A stretch of DNA of 64,000 nt from Palsa-892 sp963751615 (GCA_963751615.1 CAVVVG010000005.1:1178001-1242000), one strand, 5' to 3'; positions 53,967-63,434 are shown, counted from the first letter of the stretch. Numbers and translations: made by a program. The notes: generated from the sequence alone by a model not told the origin.

Positions 53967-54842
53967 TCAGGCGACGCGTGCCGCCTCCCAGCCGAGCATT
54001 GCTCTCTTGCGTGTGAGACCCCAATGATAGCCGGTGAGATTGCCACTCTTGCCAACCACGCGATGGCAGGGGACGACGAATGAAACTGGATTTTTACCGA
54101 CCGCGGCACCAACCGCGCGCGAGGCCTTCGGTTTACCGAGTTTATTCGCAATGTCCGAGTAAGTCGTCGCGCGGCCCATAGGGATCGACAAGAGCGTCTC
54201 CCATACCCGGATTTCAAAATCAGTGCCGATCAAAATGATACGAAGCGGCGTATTGGGCTGCCAAAGTTTTGAATCGAAAATACGCTGAGCATGAATGGCT
54301 GTGCGCGCGCTATCCTCAACATAACTGGCGTTTGCCCAGCGGCTTCGCATATCGTCGAGCGCCACTCTTTCGCCTCCGGCATCGGCGAAAGCCAGACCGC
54401 ACAAGCCGCGATCCGTTATCATCACAAGCGCCAATCCAAACGGGCTCGGATGAAACCCGTAACGAATACTCAGGCCCGCGCCGCCCGCCTTCCATTCGCC
54501 TGGCGACATTAACTCGTGAACGACAAAGAGATCGTGCAGCCGTCCCGGTCCGGATAGGCCAAGTTCGTAAGAAGCGTCCATGATGCTCGGACTCTCGCGC
54601 AGGATTCGGCGAGCATGATCGAGCGTCACCGATTGCAGAAACGCCTTCGGCGACAATCCGCACCAGCGGCGAAACAGCTCCGTAAGACTGCGTGCATCGG
54701 TGCCGACCGCGTGCGCGACCACATCGACTTCCGGCTGATCTCGAAAATTTGTGGTGACGTAAGCGATCGCGCTTTGCACGGTCTCGTAATCGGTCGTGTA
54801 ATCCTCGTGTGGTTCGGGCATATATCTCTCTGCAGCGAGCAT
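53967..54842 (-). CDS. Ada-like protein: AraC-type HTH fused to O6-methylguanine-DNA methyltransferase
   Basis: 291 residues. Residues about 20–115 are an AraC-type HTH region (VVAHAVGTDARSLTELFRRWCGLSPKAFLQ), then a methyltransferase domain ending in ATTYSDIANKLGKPKASRAVGAAVGKNP and the active-site PCHRVV with acceptor Cys near 259. The N-terminal zinc-containing phosphotriester-repair domain of full Ada is missing, so methylphosphotriester sensing is not expected. Ends 3 bp from the convergent deacetylase. Confidence 0.94.
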   Translation of the reverse strand: MLAAERYMPEPHEDYTTDYETVQSAIAYVTTNFRDQPEVDVVAHAVGTDARSLTELFRRWCGLSPKAFLQSVTLDHARRILRESPSIMDASYELGLSGPGRLHDLFVVHELMSPGEWKAGGAGLSIRYGFHPSPFGLALVMITDRGLCGLAFADAGGERVALDDMRSRWANASYVEDSARTAIHAQRIFDSKLWQPNTPLRIILIGTDFEIRVWETLLSIPMGRATTYSDIANKLGKPKASRAVGAAVGKNPVSFVVPCHRVVGKSGNLTGYHWGLTRKRAMLGWEAARVA

Positions 54843-54907
54843 GATGTCTCATTCCTCAATTTCGATCTAGGCGATGAAGGCGAACGAAACCACCCGATTC
54901 CGCGGAA

Positions 54908-55393
54908 TCACAGTTTGGCGATCGCAAGGGCTGAAGAAAGCGCTCTGGCTAGCTTGCCCTTGTAGAAGGGCGGCAGGAACGCGCCGATAATAACCACAAT
55001 GCCCCGCGAAACCAGTGTGATCCTGGTGACACCCAAAAGCTCGTCCTCGGTCTTTTCCAACCTAGTCCAGCGCGGATTGAAATCGGTTTCGCGTGCTTGT
55101 CCTCGCGCGGAAACCTGGCGGACCCACAGCAGACTAGGTGTCATGCGAATGTCTTCATAGGCGCGCGCCTCGCGGTAATTGGCGCGGAAGGCAAACCAAA
55201 CCAGCGCTACATCGAGACCGAAAAATCCCAATACCGGCCATGCGCCCATCATCAAAAAAGTGATGCCAACGGCAAGGCTGATCCCGGCAAGTACCAGCAT
55301 TAAAATTGTGAAGCCAGTAAATGACAGCGATCGGTGCGGCGAAAGCCGTGCCTCAAAAAGAACCTGCTCCGAAAACGGGTTGCGCTTTAGCAT
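54908..55393 (-). CDS. DUF2244 integral membrane protein
   Basis: 161 residues. The N-terminal FEARLSPHRSLSFTGFTILML with two adjacent transmembrane helices (about 27–47 and 53–70), then a soluble part with WTRLEKTEDELLGVTRITLVSRG and FLPPFYKGKLARALSSAL, are the DUF2244 features. Function unknown; it often lies beside nth. The ATG is only 22 bp from the divergent nth ATG, and a TATAAT lies 8 nt before it on the minus strand. Confidence 0.9.
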   Translation of the reverse strand: MLKRNPFSEQVLFEARLSPHRSLSFTGFTILMLVLAGISLAVGITFLMMGAWPVLGFFGLDVALVWFAFRANYREARAYEDIRMTPSLLWVRQVSARGQARETDFNPRWTRLEKTEDELLGVTRITLVSRGIVVIIGAFLPPFYKGKLARALSSALAIAKL

Positions 55394-55415
55394 TGCAAGT
55401 TATTATACGGTAGCA

Positions 55416-56123
55416 ATGGGAAAAAGAAAAAATTCGAATTCTCCTAAAAGACCCGCTCAAGTGAAAGAACCAAAGCGCCCGCCAATGCCGTGGACCGCCG
55501 CGGAAATCGAAGAAGCTTTCACACGTTTTTGCGGCGTCAATCCGGAACCGAAGGGAGAACTTCTTCACACAGATCCCTACACATTGCTCGTCGCTGTGGT
55601 GCTATCGGCGCAGGCGACCGATGCGGGGGTCAATAAAGCTACGCCGGGTCTTTTTGCCGCGGCGAATACACCCATGAAAATGGTCAAACTTGGTGAAGCA
55701 AAGGTACGCAATTTCATTAAGTCGATCGGTCTTTACCGTAACAAAGCGAGAAACGTTATCGCGCTGTCCAAGAAATTGCTGGCGGAACATGGAGGGCATG
55801 TGCCGCGAAATCGTGAATCGCTGGAGAATCTGCCAGGTGTTGGCCGCAAAACGGCGAATGTCGTGCTCAATATCGCTTTCGGGGAGCCCACGATCGCTGT
55901 CGACACGCATTTGTTTCGTGTCTCAAATCGCACCGGCCTTGCACCCGGCAATACTCCATTGGATGTTGAGCTATCCCTATTGGAAAGAATTCCAGAACGT
56001 TTCAAACATCGGGCGCATCACTGGTTGATTTTGCACGGCCGTTATGTGTGCAAGGCGCGCTTTCCGGATTGTCCCACCTGTTTGATTAATGACCTTTGCC
56101 GTTGGCCAGAAAAGCGAGTCTAG
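55416..56123 (+). CDS. nth: Endonuclease III
   Basis: 235 residues. A basic N-terminus (KRKNSNSPKRP) is typical of rhizobial Nth. Helix-hairpin-helix LPGVGRKTANVVLN with the catalytic Lys, the catalytic Asp in VDTHLFRVSNRTG, and the [4Fe-4S] cluster CKARFPDCPTCLINDLC (C-x6-C-x2-C-x5-C). Removes oxidised pyrimidines. No ribosome site is visible in the 22-bp gap before the ATG. Ends sharing CTAG with the convergent EI24 gene. Confidence 0.96.
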   Translation: MGKRKNSNSPKRPAQVKEPKRPPMPWTAAEIEEAFTRFCGVNPEPKGELLHTDPYTLLVAVVLSAQATDAGVNKATPGLFAAANTPMKMVKLGEAKVRNFIKSIGLYRNKARNVIALSKKLLAEHGGHVPRNRESLENLPGVGRKTANVVLNIAFGEPTIAVDTHLFRVSNRTGLAPGNTPLDVELSLLERIPERFKHRAHHWLILHGRYVCKARFPDCPTCLINDLCRWPEKRV

Positions 56124-56815
56124 TCGTACGCACGCACTGTGAGTTTCGACTGTGGCAAGGTTTCGCGCGAAATCAACTTGTACATGCGAACCATAAAGGC
56201 GGTCGCGAATACTGGTGTAATCAAATTCAGGATCGGAATTATGACAACGCCCGCGACGATCAGACCGCACAGGAAAACACGAAGACTGTTCGCGCGCCGA
56301 AGTGCGCGCGCATCTTCAATGGAGCGAAATCGCATGGCGGCAAGCTCGAAATATTCGCGGCCGAGCAGGTAACCGTTTGCAATGAAAAAAACACCAACAT
56401 TCACGCCGGGAATAATCAGAAGAAGGACCCCGAAAAGATTGACAAGCAATACAAGACCGAAGAAGCGAAGCGACAACAATGTTGAAGTGGTGATTGGTAA
56501 TGCTTTCCCCACCGGGTCAGTTAGATAATTTCTTCGCTCGACCTGCTCTGCGATTTCGTCGAAAAACAAGGCCGCAATTAATGAGGTAATCGCTGGCATC
56601 AGGTAAATAGCGCCGGCGATCATACCGAGCGCGGTGAAAATGGCGAGCGCCATGTCGAACGGATAGGGCAGGGTGAAGAGATGTGTGATCGTGGCCCGTA
56701 ACACCATCCCAAGAACGATCAACAGCAGGAATGCGAGGCCTAGCGACTTCAACAGGATGCGCCGCAATGGCGGTGAGAAGGTTTCGCTAAAGGCTTGAAT
56801 GGCAGATTCAAACAT
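56120..56815 (-). CDS. EI24 domain-containing membrane protein (CysZ-like)
   Basis: 231 residues with four to five hydrophobic helices (LLKSLGLAFLLLIVLGMVL, MALAIFTALGMIAGAIYLMPAI, FGLVLLVNLFGVLLLIIP, IVAGVVIIPILNLITPVFA). The segment PGVNVGVFFIANGYLLGREYFELAAMRF is typical of EI24/CysZ. CysZ is a sulfate transporter in E. coli, but no cysteine-biosynthesis gene lies nearby, so transport of sulfate is not implied here. Start chosen at MFESAIQAFSETF; an upstream 46-codon extension is Arg-rich and unlikely. Confidence 0.9.
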   Translation of the reverse strand: MFESAIQAFSETFSPPLRRILLKSLGLAFLLLIVLGMVLRATITHLFTLPYPFDMALAIFTALGMIAGAIYLMPAITSLIAALFFDEIAEQVERRNYLTDPVGKALPITTSTLLSLRFFGLVLLVNLFGVLLLIIPGVNVGVFFIANGYLLGREYFELAAMRFRSIEDARALRRANSLRVFLCGLIVAGVVIIPILNLITPVFATAFMVRMYKLISRETLPQSKLTVRAYD

Positions 56816-56944
56816 GGGGAAATTCCGGCGGTGTCTGGCCCGACACCTAAGCAAGGAACTAAGGCGAAGCAAGGCCGCCAAGTCAGAATGCAGGCGCTGG
56901 CGGTAAAGCCGCCGCGTGCTACAAGCGCGCCGGAAAACGCATTT

Positions 56945-58312
56945 ATGTCGCATAAATTCAACCGAAGAGAACTTCTCGCTGGTGGCGCCGCCTTGGCGGT
57001 GGCGCCAATCCCTGCATTTTCGGTGTCGGGGGACTTCGATGTCGCGATTGTGGGCGCGGGGGCGGCAGGAATTACTGCTGCCCGGAAGATCGCGGCGTCT
57101 AATCGCAGCTATATCGTTCTCGAAGCCGCAAATCGAGCCGGCGGCCGTATCGCAACCTTCGCTCGGCCATCCGGTGTCGTATACGACCGTGGTGCAAATC
57201 GTTTTTCTGCACCAGCGCGAAACCCATTGATCGCCATGGCTCGCGCGGAAAAACTCAAAATCTATGATCCGCCTGCAGGGCGGCGTCTATATATCGGCCA
57301 GCGCGAAGCTCGCGATGGCGAGTACGACGATTTCACCGCCTCGCTTCGGCGCGCAAGCCGCACCATCGCGGCGGTCGCCGAGCTTGGACGCGACATCCCG
57401 GCAGCGCGTGCGCTGCCGGACCTTGGCGAGTGGCAGGGGACGGTCGGCTTCGTGCTTGGTCCGCTGTCCTCTGGAAAGGATCTCGACGAAGTTTCGACGA
57501 TTGATCTTGCGCGCGCCGAGGATCGTCCCGACGAGGTGATGATCCGGGAAGGCACCGGCGCATTCCTTGCGGCCCTGATCAAGCCATTGAACATCGAATT
57601 GAACGCGGCCGTTCAACGAGTCAATGTGAGCGGTCGAGGACGCGTAGAAATCGGCACGATGAAAGGTTCCCTGAGCGCCCGTGCAGTAATTGTGACGTCC
57701 TCGACCAACGTGCTGGCACAAAATCGGATCGCATTTTCGCCCGCGCTTCCGCAGCGGGTGGTGGAAGCCTTCAACCGTCTTTCACTCGGCACGTACGAGC
57801 GCGTCATTTTCGAGCTTCCCGGAAATCCGTATCGTTTCAATGCAGATGAGCGGATCATTTTTAAGAACGGCGATTCACGTACTTTCATGCTGCATGCGCG
57901 GCCTGGTGGCACTGATCTCGCATATGCGGATTTTGCTGGGCGGTTCGGGCGGGAACTGTCGGCAGCCGGCGATGCGGCCTTAACAAATTTCATCGTAGAG
58001 CAGCTGGCGGAACATTTCGGCGGCGGCACGAATGTTCGTATCAATCGAATCGATACAACGCGCTGGAGCCACGAGCCGTATGTGCTGGGGGGATTTTCAG
58101 CAGCTGTACCGGGCGCCGCCGCGAGCCGTCAGGCGCTCATGATACCGGTTGCCGATCGCGTTTTCTTCGCGGGCGAGGCGGCCCACGAAACCATGTGGGG
58201 AACGGTCACGGGCGCCGCCATTTCCGGTGAGCGCGCTGCCGATGCAGTCCTGCGCTATCTCGGCGTCGGCCCTCAGCAAGAGCCATCGCCAAGAGGTCGT
58301 AGGAAGAGGTAG
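56945..58312 (+). CDS. Flavin-containing amine oxidase-like FAD oxidoreductase, probable Tat substrate
   Basis: 455 residues. The N-terminus KFNRRELLAGGAALAVAPIP has twin Arg followed by a hydrophobic stretch, suggesting Tat export. Dinucleotide-binding FDVAIVGAGAAGITAARKIA with LEAANRAGGRIATF follows, and the C-terminal FAD loop RVFFAGEAAHETMWGTVTGAAISGERAADAVLRYL completes the flavin monooxygenase/amine oxidase fold. Substrate unknown. The ATG at 56945 was chosen because the Tat motif begins there. Divergent from the EI24 gene. Confidence 0.9.
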   Translation: MSHKFNRRELLAGGAALAVAPIPAFSVSGDFDVAIVGAGAAGITAARKIAASNRSYIVLEAANRAGGRIATFARPSGVVYDRGANRFSAPARNPLIAMARAEKLKIYDPPAGRRLYIGQREARDGEYDDFTASLRRASRTIAAVAELGRDIPAARALPDLGEWQGTVGFVLGPLSSGKDLDEVSTIDLARAEDRPDEVMIREGTGAFLAALIKPLNIELNAAVQRVNVSGRGRVEIGTMKGSLSARAVIVTSSTNVLAQNRIAFSPALPQRVVEAFNRLSLGTYERVIFELPGNPYRFNADERIIFKNGDSRTFMLHARPGGTDLAYADFAGRFGRELSAAGDAALTNFIVEQLAEHFGGGTNVRINRIDTTRWSHEPYVLGGFSAAVPGAAASRQALMIPVADRVFFAGEAAHETMWGTVTGAAISGERAADAVLRYLGVGPQQEPSPRGRRKR

Positions 58313-58478
58313 CGGCATCGCTTTCGGTGCGGGTGACGCAGGCGATGGCCGCGAACACTTCGGTCGCATAGTCAGGCGGCAACGATAGTGCCTGGACGCT
58401 CCATGAGGCGCGGAATAGAACCCGAAGGTTTTGCATTCGCAGATCTGGTGCTCGAAACTTGATAACCGAAAATCAGAA

Positions 58479-60887
58479 TCAGGCCCGCAGCGTCCCACCG
58501 GTTTTCTTTTTCACTTCTTCAACAATTTTGGAGGCAACCGTCTCGATTTCAGCATCGGTAAATGTTTTTTCACGGGGCTGCAGGGTCACAGCAATGGCGA
58601 TAGACTTTTTGCCGTCACCGATTCCCTTGCCCTCATAAAGATCGAACACATCGACTGAGGTAAGGAGAGTTTTATCCGCCCCTTGCGCGGCTGCAACGAT
58701 TTCTGCCGCCGTCACGTCACGGTCGACAATGAACGCAAAATCACGCGAGATCGGCTGAAATTGCGACAAAACCAACGGCGGCTTCGTCCTGGTGGGCTTT
58801 GTTCTTGGTTCGGGGATCCGGTCCAGGAACACCTCGGCCACTGCCATTGGTCCTTCGACCCCGAGTTCTTCCAATATGGCGGGATGAAGTTCGCCGAAAA
58901 TCGCAATGACGTTCTTTGGTCCCAGCTGAACGGTTCCCGATCGGCCAGGGTGTAAATAGGAAGGTCCCTTGGGAACGATCTGGAGCTTGTCCACGGAGGC
59001 ACCGCAGGCGGCCAGGATTTCAAGGGCATCGGATTTCGCATCGAACACGTCAACGTTGCTGGCAGAACCGGCCCAATAACGACCTGTGCCGGATACTTTG
59101 GCGGCGGCTCTCCTCAAACTTGCTACGGCAATCAATTGATCTTGCGGTCGGTCGCCAAGAAAAATCTGGCCAACTTCAAATAGCGCTACATCCGTGTAGC
59201 CGCGGTCAGTGTTCTTTTGTGCGGCGAGCGCAAGTCCGGGCAATAAGCTTGGGCGCATGTCGGAAAGATCAGCGGCTATGGGGTTTGCAAGCTCGAGCGC
59301 TGAAGTTCCTCCACCAAATAGCTCGGCTTGTTTTTTCGAAATGAACGACCAGGTTATCGCTTCTAATAGGCCGCTTGCTGCGAGCGCGCGCTTGGCGCTT
59401 CGCGTGCGTTTTTGCAGCGTGGTGAGCACAGTCTGGCGTGCGGCGGATCCACGCTTAAGCGATATCGACGGCACACGATCGATGCCGAGGATCCGCACGA
59501 TTTCTTCGACGATGTCGGCCTTACCTTCGACATCACTCCGCCAACTTGGAACGGCAATTCTCACCCGATCACCTGAGCCCGCAATCGAAAAACCGAGTGC
59601 GGTAAGGACGCGCTTTGTCTCCTCCACCTTAGTTTCAAGACCTGCAAGCCTTCTCGGCTCACTGAGCGGGAAATCGATTATCCTTTCATGATCGGGAATT
59701 TTTCCCGTGATCACAATTTCCGAAGGTGTGCCGCCGCAAAGTTCGACGATTAATTTTGTCGCAAGATCGAGTCCAGCGACCGTGTAGGCCGGGTCGACGC
59801 CGCGTTCGAAACGAAAGCGCGCATCTGAATTGATGCCGAGCTGACGGCCGGTAGTGGCGATATTGATCGGATTCCACAAGGCGGATTCGACCAGGACATC
59901 GGTAGTCGCGTCTGAACACCCGCTCGCTTCTCCGCCCATGATACCGGCAAGCGATTCAACCCCATTATTGTCGGCAATTACGCAAGCTTCGGAATCGAGT
60001 TCGTAGGTGCGACCATCGAGGGCCAGAAGTTTCTCGCCTTTTTTCGCAGCGCGGACGACGAGATCGCCGTTCACCTTTGCCGCATCGAAAACATGCAACG
60101 GGCGGGCGCGGTCGAAAGTCAGAAAATTCGTGATGTCGACAAGTATATTGATCGGTCTAAGTCCGATTGCGCGCAGACGCTTCTGTAGCCATTCGGGAGA
60201 GGCCCCGTTTTTCACGCCCCGGATAAGCCGAAGTGCAAAAGCGGGGCAGAGGGACGGGTTTTCGATTTTGACCTTAACTGGGCAAGCAAACCCACCCCTG
60301 ATCGGTTTCAGATGCGAATCTTTCAAGGTGCCGATCAGGGTGGCGGCCAAGTCCCGGGCGATCCCATGCACACCGAGACAATCGGCACGATTTGGCGTCA
60401 CGGCAATCTGGATCACCGGATCATCGAGGCCCAGATTAGCGGCGAAAGGCCTTCCGAGCGGCGCATCGGCCGGCAATTCAATTATGCCTGCATGATCTTC
60501 CGAAATTCCCATTTCACGTGCAGACACAAGCATCCCATGGCTTTCGACGCCGCGGATCGCGCCGATCTTCAGATCGAGTCCAGTGCCTGGAATATGCGTG
60601 CCCGGCCGTGCGAACACGCCCATCATACCCGCGCGCGCATTCGGCGCGCCGCAGACCACCTGTACCAATGCGCCGTCGCCAGCATCGACCATACAGACTT
60701 TAAGCTTGTCAGCGTTAGGATGTTTCTCGGCGGATACGACACGCGCTACGATGAACGGCGCAAGTTCTTTCGCTTTGTCCTCGACGTGCTCGACCTCAAG
60801 CCCAATCATCGTGAGCTTGTCGACGATCTCTTCGAGCGATGCCTCCGTTTCGAGATGTTCTTTCAGCCAGGAAAGGGTGAATTTCAC
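58479..60887 (-). CDS. pheT: Phenylalanyl-tRNA synthetase beta subunit
   Basis: 802 residues. N-terminal TRBD (VARVVSAEKHPNADKLKVCMVDAG ... VQVVCGAPNARAGM), B3/B4 editing domain, B5 DNA-binding-like domain, catalytic-like domain, and C-terminal FDX-ACB domain (SQFQPISRDFAFIVDRDVTAAEIVAAAQGA ... KSIAIAVTLQPREKTFTDAEIE). Associates with PheS as (alpha beta)2. Overlaps pheS by 4 bp. Confidence 0.98.
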   Translation of the reverse strand: MKFTLSWLKEHLETEASLEEIVDKLTMIGLEVEHVEDKAKELAPFIVARVVSAEKHPNADKLKVCMVDAGDGALVQVVCGAPNARAGMMGVFARPGTHIPGTGLDLKIGAIRGVESHGMLVSAREMGISEDHAGIIELPADAPLGRPFAANLGLDDPVIQIAVTPNRADCLGVHGIARDLAATLIGTLKDSHLKPIRGGFACPVKVKIENPSLCPAFALRLIRGVKNGASPEWLQKRLRAIGLRPINILVDITNFLTFDRARPLHVFDAAKVNGDLVVRAAKKGEKLLALDGRTYELDSEACVIADNNGVESLAGIMGGEASGCSDATTDVLVESALWNPINIATTGRQLGINSDARFRFERGVDPAYTVAGLDLATKLIVELCGGTPSEIVITGKIPDHERIIDFPLSEPRRLAGLETKVEETKRVLTALGFSIAGSGDRVRIAVPSWRSDVEGKADIVEEIVRILGIDRVPSISLKRGSAARQTVLTTLQKRTRSAKRALAASGLLEAITWSFISKKQAELFGGGTSALELANPIAADLSDMRPSLLPGLALAAQKNTDRGYTDVALFEVGQIFLGDRPQDQLIAVASLRRAAAKVSGTGRYWAGSASNVDVFDAKSDALEILAACGASVDKLQIVPKGPSYLHPGRSGTVQLGPKNVIAIFGELHPAILEELGVEGPMAVAEVFLDRIPEPRTKPTRTKPPLVLSQFQPISRDFAFIVDRDVTAAEIVAAAQGADKTLLTSVDVFDLYEGKGIGDGKKSIAIAVTLQPREKTFTDAEIETVASKIVEEVKKKTGGTLRA

Positions 60888-62053
60888 GAACTCAATCCTC
60901 CCGCGAGCGTTGGAAAATCAAGCGGCCGAAAGCCGTAATGCGTGAGCCAGCGTACGTCTGCCTCAAAGAACATCCGTAAGTCCGGCATACCGTATTTCAG
61001 CATCGCGATGCGATCGATACCCAGGCCCCAGGCAAAACCTTGGTACCCATCGGGATCTAAATTGCAGGTCCGAAGCACATTCGGGTGTACCATTCCGCAA
61101 CCGAGAATTTCCAGCCAATCATTGCCTTTACCGAAACGCACTTCCCCGCCGCGTCGGTCGCACTGGATATCGACCTCCATCGAAGGCTCTGTGAACGGAA
61201 AAAATGATGGACGAAAACGCATCTGCACGGACGGAACTTCAAAGAACGCTTTGCAGAATTCCTCGAGAATCCATTTTAGATGGCCGAGATGAGAGCTCTT
61301 GTCGATCACGAGTCCTTCGACCTGGTGAAACATCGGCGTGTGCGTTTGGTCCGAGTCGCGTCGATAAGTGCGGCCGGGTGTAATCACGCGAATTGGCGGC
61401 TGCGAGCTTTGCATCGTGCGGATCTGCACAGGTGAAGTATGGGTACGCAGGAGCTTTCGCTCACCGTCTGGTTTGGGATTGAAAAAGAATGTGTCGTGCA
61501 TTTCGCGCGCCGGATGTCCGGCCGGAAAGTTTAACGCGGTGAAATTATAGAAATCTGTTTCGATGTCCGGTCCTTCGGCGACCGAAAATCCCATATCGGC
61601 GAATATCGCCGTTATCTCGTCGATCACTTGGCTCACTGGATGAACGCGCCCGCGCTCGAGCGGGCTTTCGCGTACAGGCAGCGTTACGTCCGCCTTGTCG
61701 CTGGAAAGCTGACGGGAAATTTCTTCGCCCCGCAGAAGGTCATACCGAGACTCGAAAATAGATTTATAATCAGACCTAAGCGGATTAACTTGTGCGGCAA
61801 TGAGGGCGCGCTTTGCCGGAGGCTGCTCAGCGAGGCTAGATAAATATACTAAGATACGCCCTTCTTTTTTACCTAAAAGTTGGTGATATGCGTCGTCTAA
61901 GTCCGCTTTATTACTTATAACTGAGACTAATTTCCGAATTGCAACGTTGGCTGCACTCGATTGCAACGTAGTGGTTGACGTAGGCTCGCGTTTCACATGT
62001 TCAAATACGTCATCCAGTTCTTTAAGCAAGTTGGATAGCGGTTTTTCTGGCAT
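60884..62053 (-). CDS. pheS: Phenylalanyl-tRNA synthetase alpha subunit
   Basis: 389 residues. Class II catalytic core: motif 1-like region with HPVSQVIDEITAIFADMGFSVAEGPDIETDFYNFTALNFPAGHPARE, motif 2 VITPGRTYRRDSDQTHTPMFHQVEGL, and motif 3 GFAWGLGIDRIAMLKYG. The N-terminal coiled-coil arm (about residues 1–120) is longer and much more AT-rich than the core and the neighbouring genes. Start is the ATG giving MPEKPLSNLLKEL. Coupled to pheT downstream by 4 bp. Confidence 0.98.
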   Translation of the reverse strand: MPEKPLSNLLKELDDVFEHVKREPTSTTTLQSSAANVAIRKLVSVISNKADLDDAYHQLLGKKEGRILVYLSSLAEQPPAKRALIAAQVNPLRSDYKSIFESRYDLLRGEEISRQLSSDKADVTLPVRESPLERGRVHPVSQVIDEITAIFADMGFSVAEGPDIETDFYNFTALNFPAGHPAREMHDTFFFNPKPDGERKLLRTHTSPVQIRTMQSSQPPIRVITPGRTYRRDSDQTHTPMFHQVEGLVIDKSSHLGHLKWILEEFCKAFFEVPSVQMRFRPSFFPFTEPSMEVDIQCDRRGGEVRFGKGNDWLEILGCGMVHPNVLRTCNLDPDGYQGFAWGLGIDRIAMLKYGMPDLRMFFEADVRWLTHYGFRPLDFPTLAGGLSS

Positions 62054-62147
62054 CGAATCCCTCGCTACGTATTATATTCGAACGGAAATGGCGCGGCGCC
62101 AGGTATTGGCGCCTCGCGAATTTGGGCCTCGGAAGGCTAAACCCGGC

Positions 62148-62504
62148 TCAGTTGAGCGCGGCGCGGGCTGTATCGACGATCGCTTTGAAGGCTGCCGGTT
62201 CGCGTACAGCGATATCGGCAAGTACCTTGCGGTCGACTTCGACCCCTGCCTTACCGAGGCCGTTTATAAATCGGCCGTAGGTGAGACCGTGCTCGCGCAC
62301 GGCGGCGTTGATGCGCTGAATCCAGAGCGCACGGAATGACCGCTTGCGGTTTTTGCGGTCGCGATAGGCGTACTGGTTAGCCTTCTCGACAGCCTGCTTT
62401 GCAATGCGGATCGTATTCTTGCGCCGGCCATAATAACCCTTGGCGGCCTTGAGTACTTTTTTGTGCTTGGCGTGGGATGTTACGCCACGTTTTACGCGGG
62501 CCAT
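62148..62504 (-). CDS. rplT: 50S ribosomal protein L20
   Basis: 118 residues, conserved throughout: MARVKRGVTSHAKHKKVLKAA, GYYGRRKNTIRIAKQAVEKANQYAYRDRKNRKRSFRALWIQRINAA and YGRFINGLGKAGVEVDRKVLADIA. Binds 23S rRNA early in assembly. Preceded by rpmI (24 bp) and followed by pheS after 94 bp. Confidence 0.99.
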   Translation of the reverse strand: MARVKRGVTSHAKHKKVLKAAKGYYGRRKNTIRIAKQAVEKANQYAYRDRKNRKRSFRALWIQRINAAVREHGLTYGRFINGLGKAGVEVDRKVLADIAVREPAAFKAIVDTARAALN

Positions 62505-62528
62505 AATGATCTCTCCTAAAGGTCAGGT

Positions 62529-62729
62529 TCAGCCGTAGGGCATGAAGATCTTGCGGACGTGACGCGCATCGGCCTCGTGCATTACGGTAGTTCCGCGCTG
62601 CTGCCGGATTTGCTTCTTCGTCCGCTTGATCATTCCGTGCCGCTTGTTGGCTTGCGGAGCGATCACTTTGCCGGTCGCTGAGATTTTGAATCGTTTCTTC
62701 GCGCCGGATTTAGTCTTCAGTTTGGGCAT
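62529..62729 (-). CDS. rpmI: 50S ribosomal protein L35
   Basis: 66 residues: MPKLKTKSGAKKRFKIS then GKVIAPQANKRHGMIKRTKKQIRQQRGTTVM, typical L35. The ATG at 62729 has GGAG nine nt upstream; an in-frame ATG three codons earlier overlaps that ribosome site, and a longer frame reaching 62810 is not supported. Confidence 0.98.
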   Translation of the reverse strand: MPKLKTKSGAKKRFKISATGKVIAPQANKRHGMIKRTKKQIRQQRGTTVMHEADARHVRKIFMPYG

Positions 62730-62886
62730 TTGGCTCATCTCCGTCGGCAAGCGCGGCGGAAACCGCGCATCGACCCGTTGTTGGTTCAATTGAGCTTTGT
62801 GAACCGCCACGGCAGCCCTCAGCCGGGCGATTCAGAGGCGCTTCGATACTACCCACGGTCGATAATGGCAACCCGCGGGCGAATGC

Positions 62887-63426
62887 TCACTTCGGTGCAA
62901 GAATCATCACGATTTGGCGGCCTTCAGACATTGGCTCGGACTCGACCTTGGCGAGCCTGGTTGTATCATCCTTCACTCGCTGCAGGAGCTTGTAGCCCAG
63001 CTCCTGGTGCGCCATTTCGCGGCCCCGGAAACGGAGGGTGACCTTCACTTTGTCGCCTTCCTGAAAGAAACGTTCCATCGAACGCATCTTCACATCGTAA
63101 TCATGCTTATCGATGCCGGGACGAAGTTTGATTTCCTTGACCTCGACCGTCTTCTGCTTCTTGCGCGCCTCAGCTGCCTTTTTCTGCTCCTGAAATCGAT
63201 ACTTGCCGTAATCCATCACCTTGGCGACCGGAGGATTGTTGTTCGGCGAGATTTCGACAAGGTCGAGCCCGGCATCGCGGGCGATACTCAGAGCTTCCTG
63301 GATGGGAACGGCGCCACGGTTGGCCCCGGTATGATCGATCAGCTGAACTTCGCGGACACGGATATCTTCATTAGCGCGCGGGCCATCTTTTTGCACCGGC
63401 GCGGCGGCTCTCATTGGGCGGCGAAT
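62887..63426 (-). CDS. infC: Translation initiation factor IF-3 (AUU start)
   Basis: 179 residues. N-terminal domain IRVREVQLIDHTGANRGAVPIQEALSIARDAGLDLVEISPN, linker rich in Lys/Glu, and C-terminal domain with KEIKLRPGIDKHDYDVKMRSMERFFQEGDKVKVTLRFRGREMAHQELG. The first ATG (63414) is 20 nt from the AAGGAG ribosome site, but an in-frame ATT at 63426 is 8 nt from it. The resulting N-terminus M-R-R-P-M-R-A-A-A-P matches other IF-3 proteins. ATT starts on infC are known in E. coli to allow self-repression by IF-3. Confidence 0.96.
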   Translation of the reverse strand: MRRPMRAAAPVQKDGPRANEDIRVREVQLIDHTGANRGAVPIQEALSIARDAGLDLVEISPNNNPPVAKVMDYGKYRFQEQKKAAEARKKQKTVEVKEIKLRPGIDKHDYDVKMRSMERFFQEGDKVKVTLRFRGREMAHQELGYKLLQRVKDDTTRLAKVESEPMSEGRQIVMILAPK

Positions 63427-63434
63427 GGGGTCTT

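Noticed and set aside
58313..58478. Possible gene remnant between the amine oxidase and pheT
   Set aside because: Short frames exist on the minus strand, but none has a recognisable motif or ribosome site; treated as non-coding.
60508..60523. CATTTCACGTGCAGAC in pheT
   Set aside because: Resembles parS only in the central TTTCACGTG; too many mismatches in the right arm.
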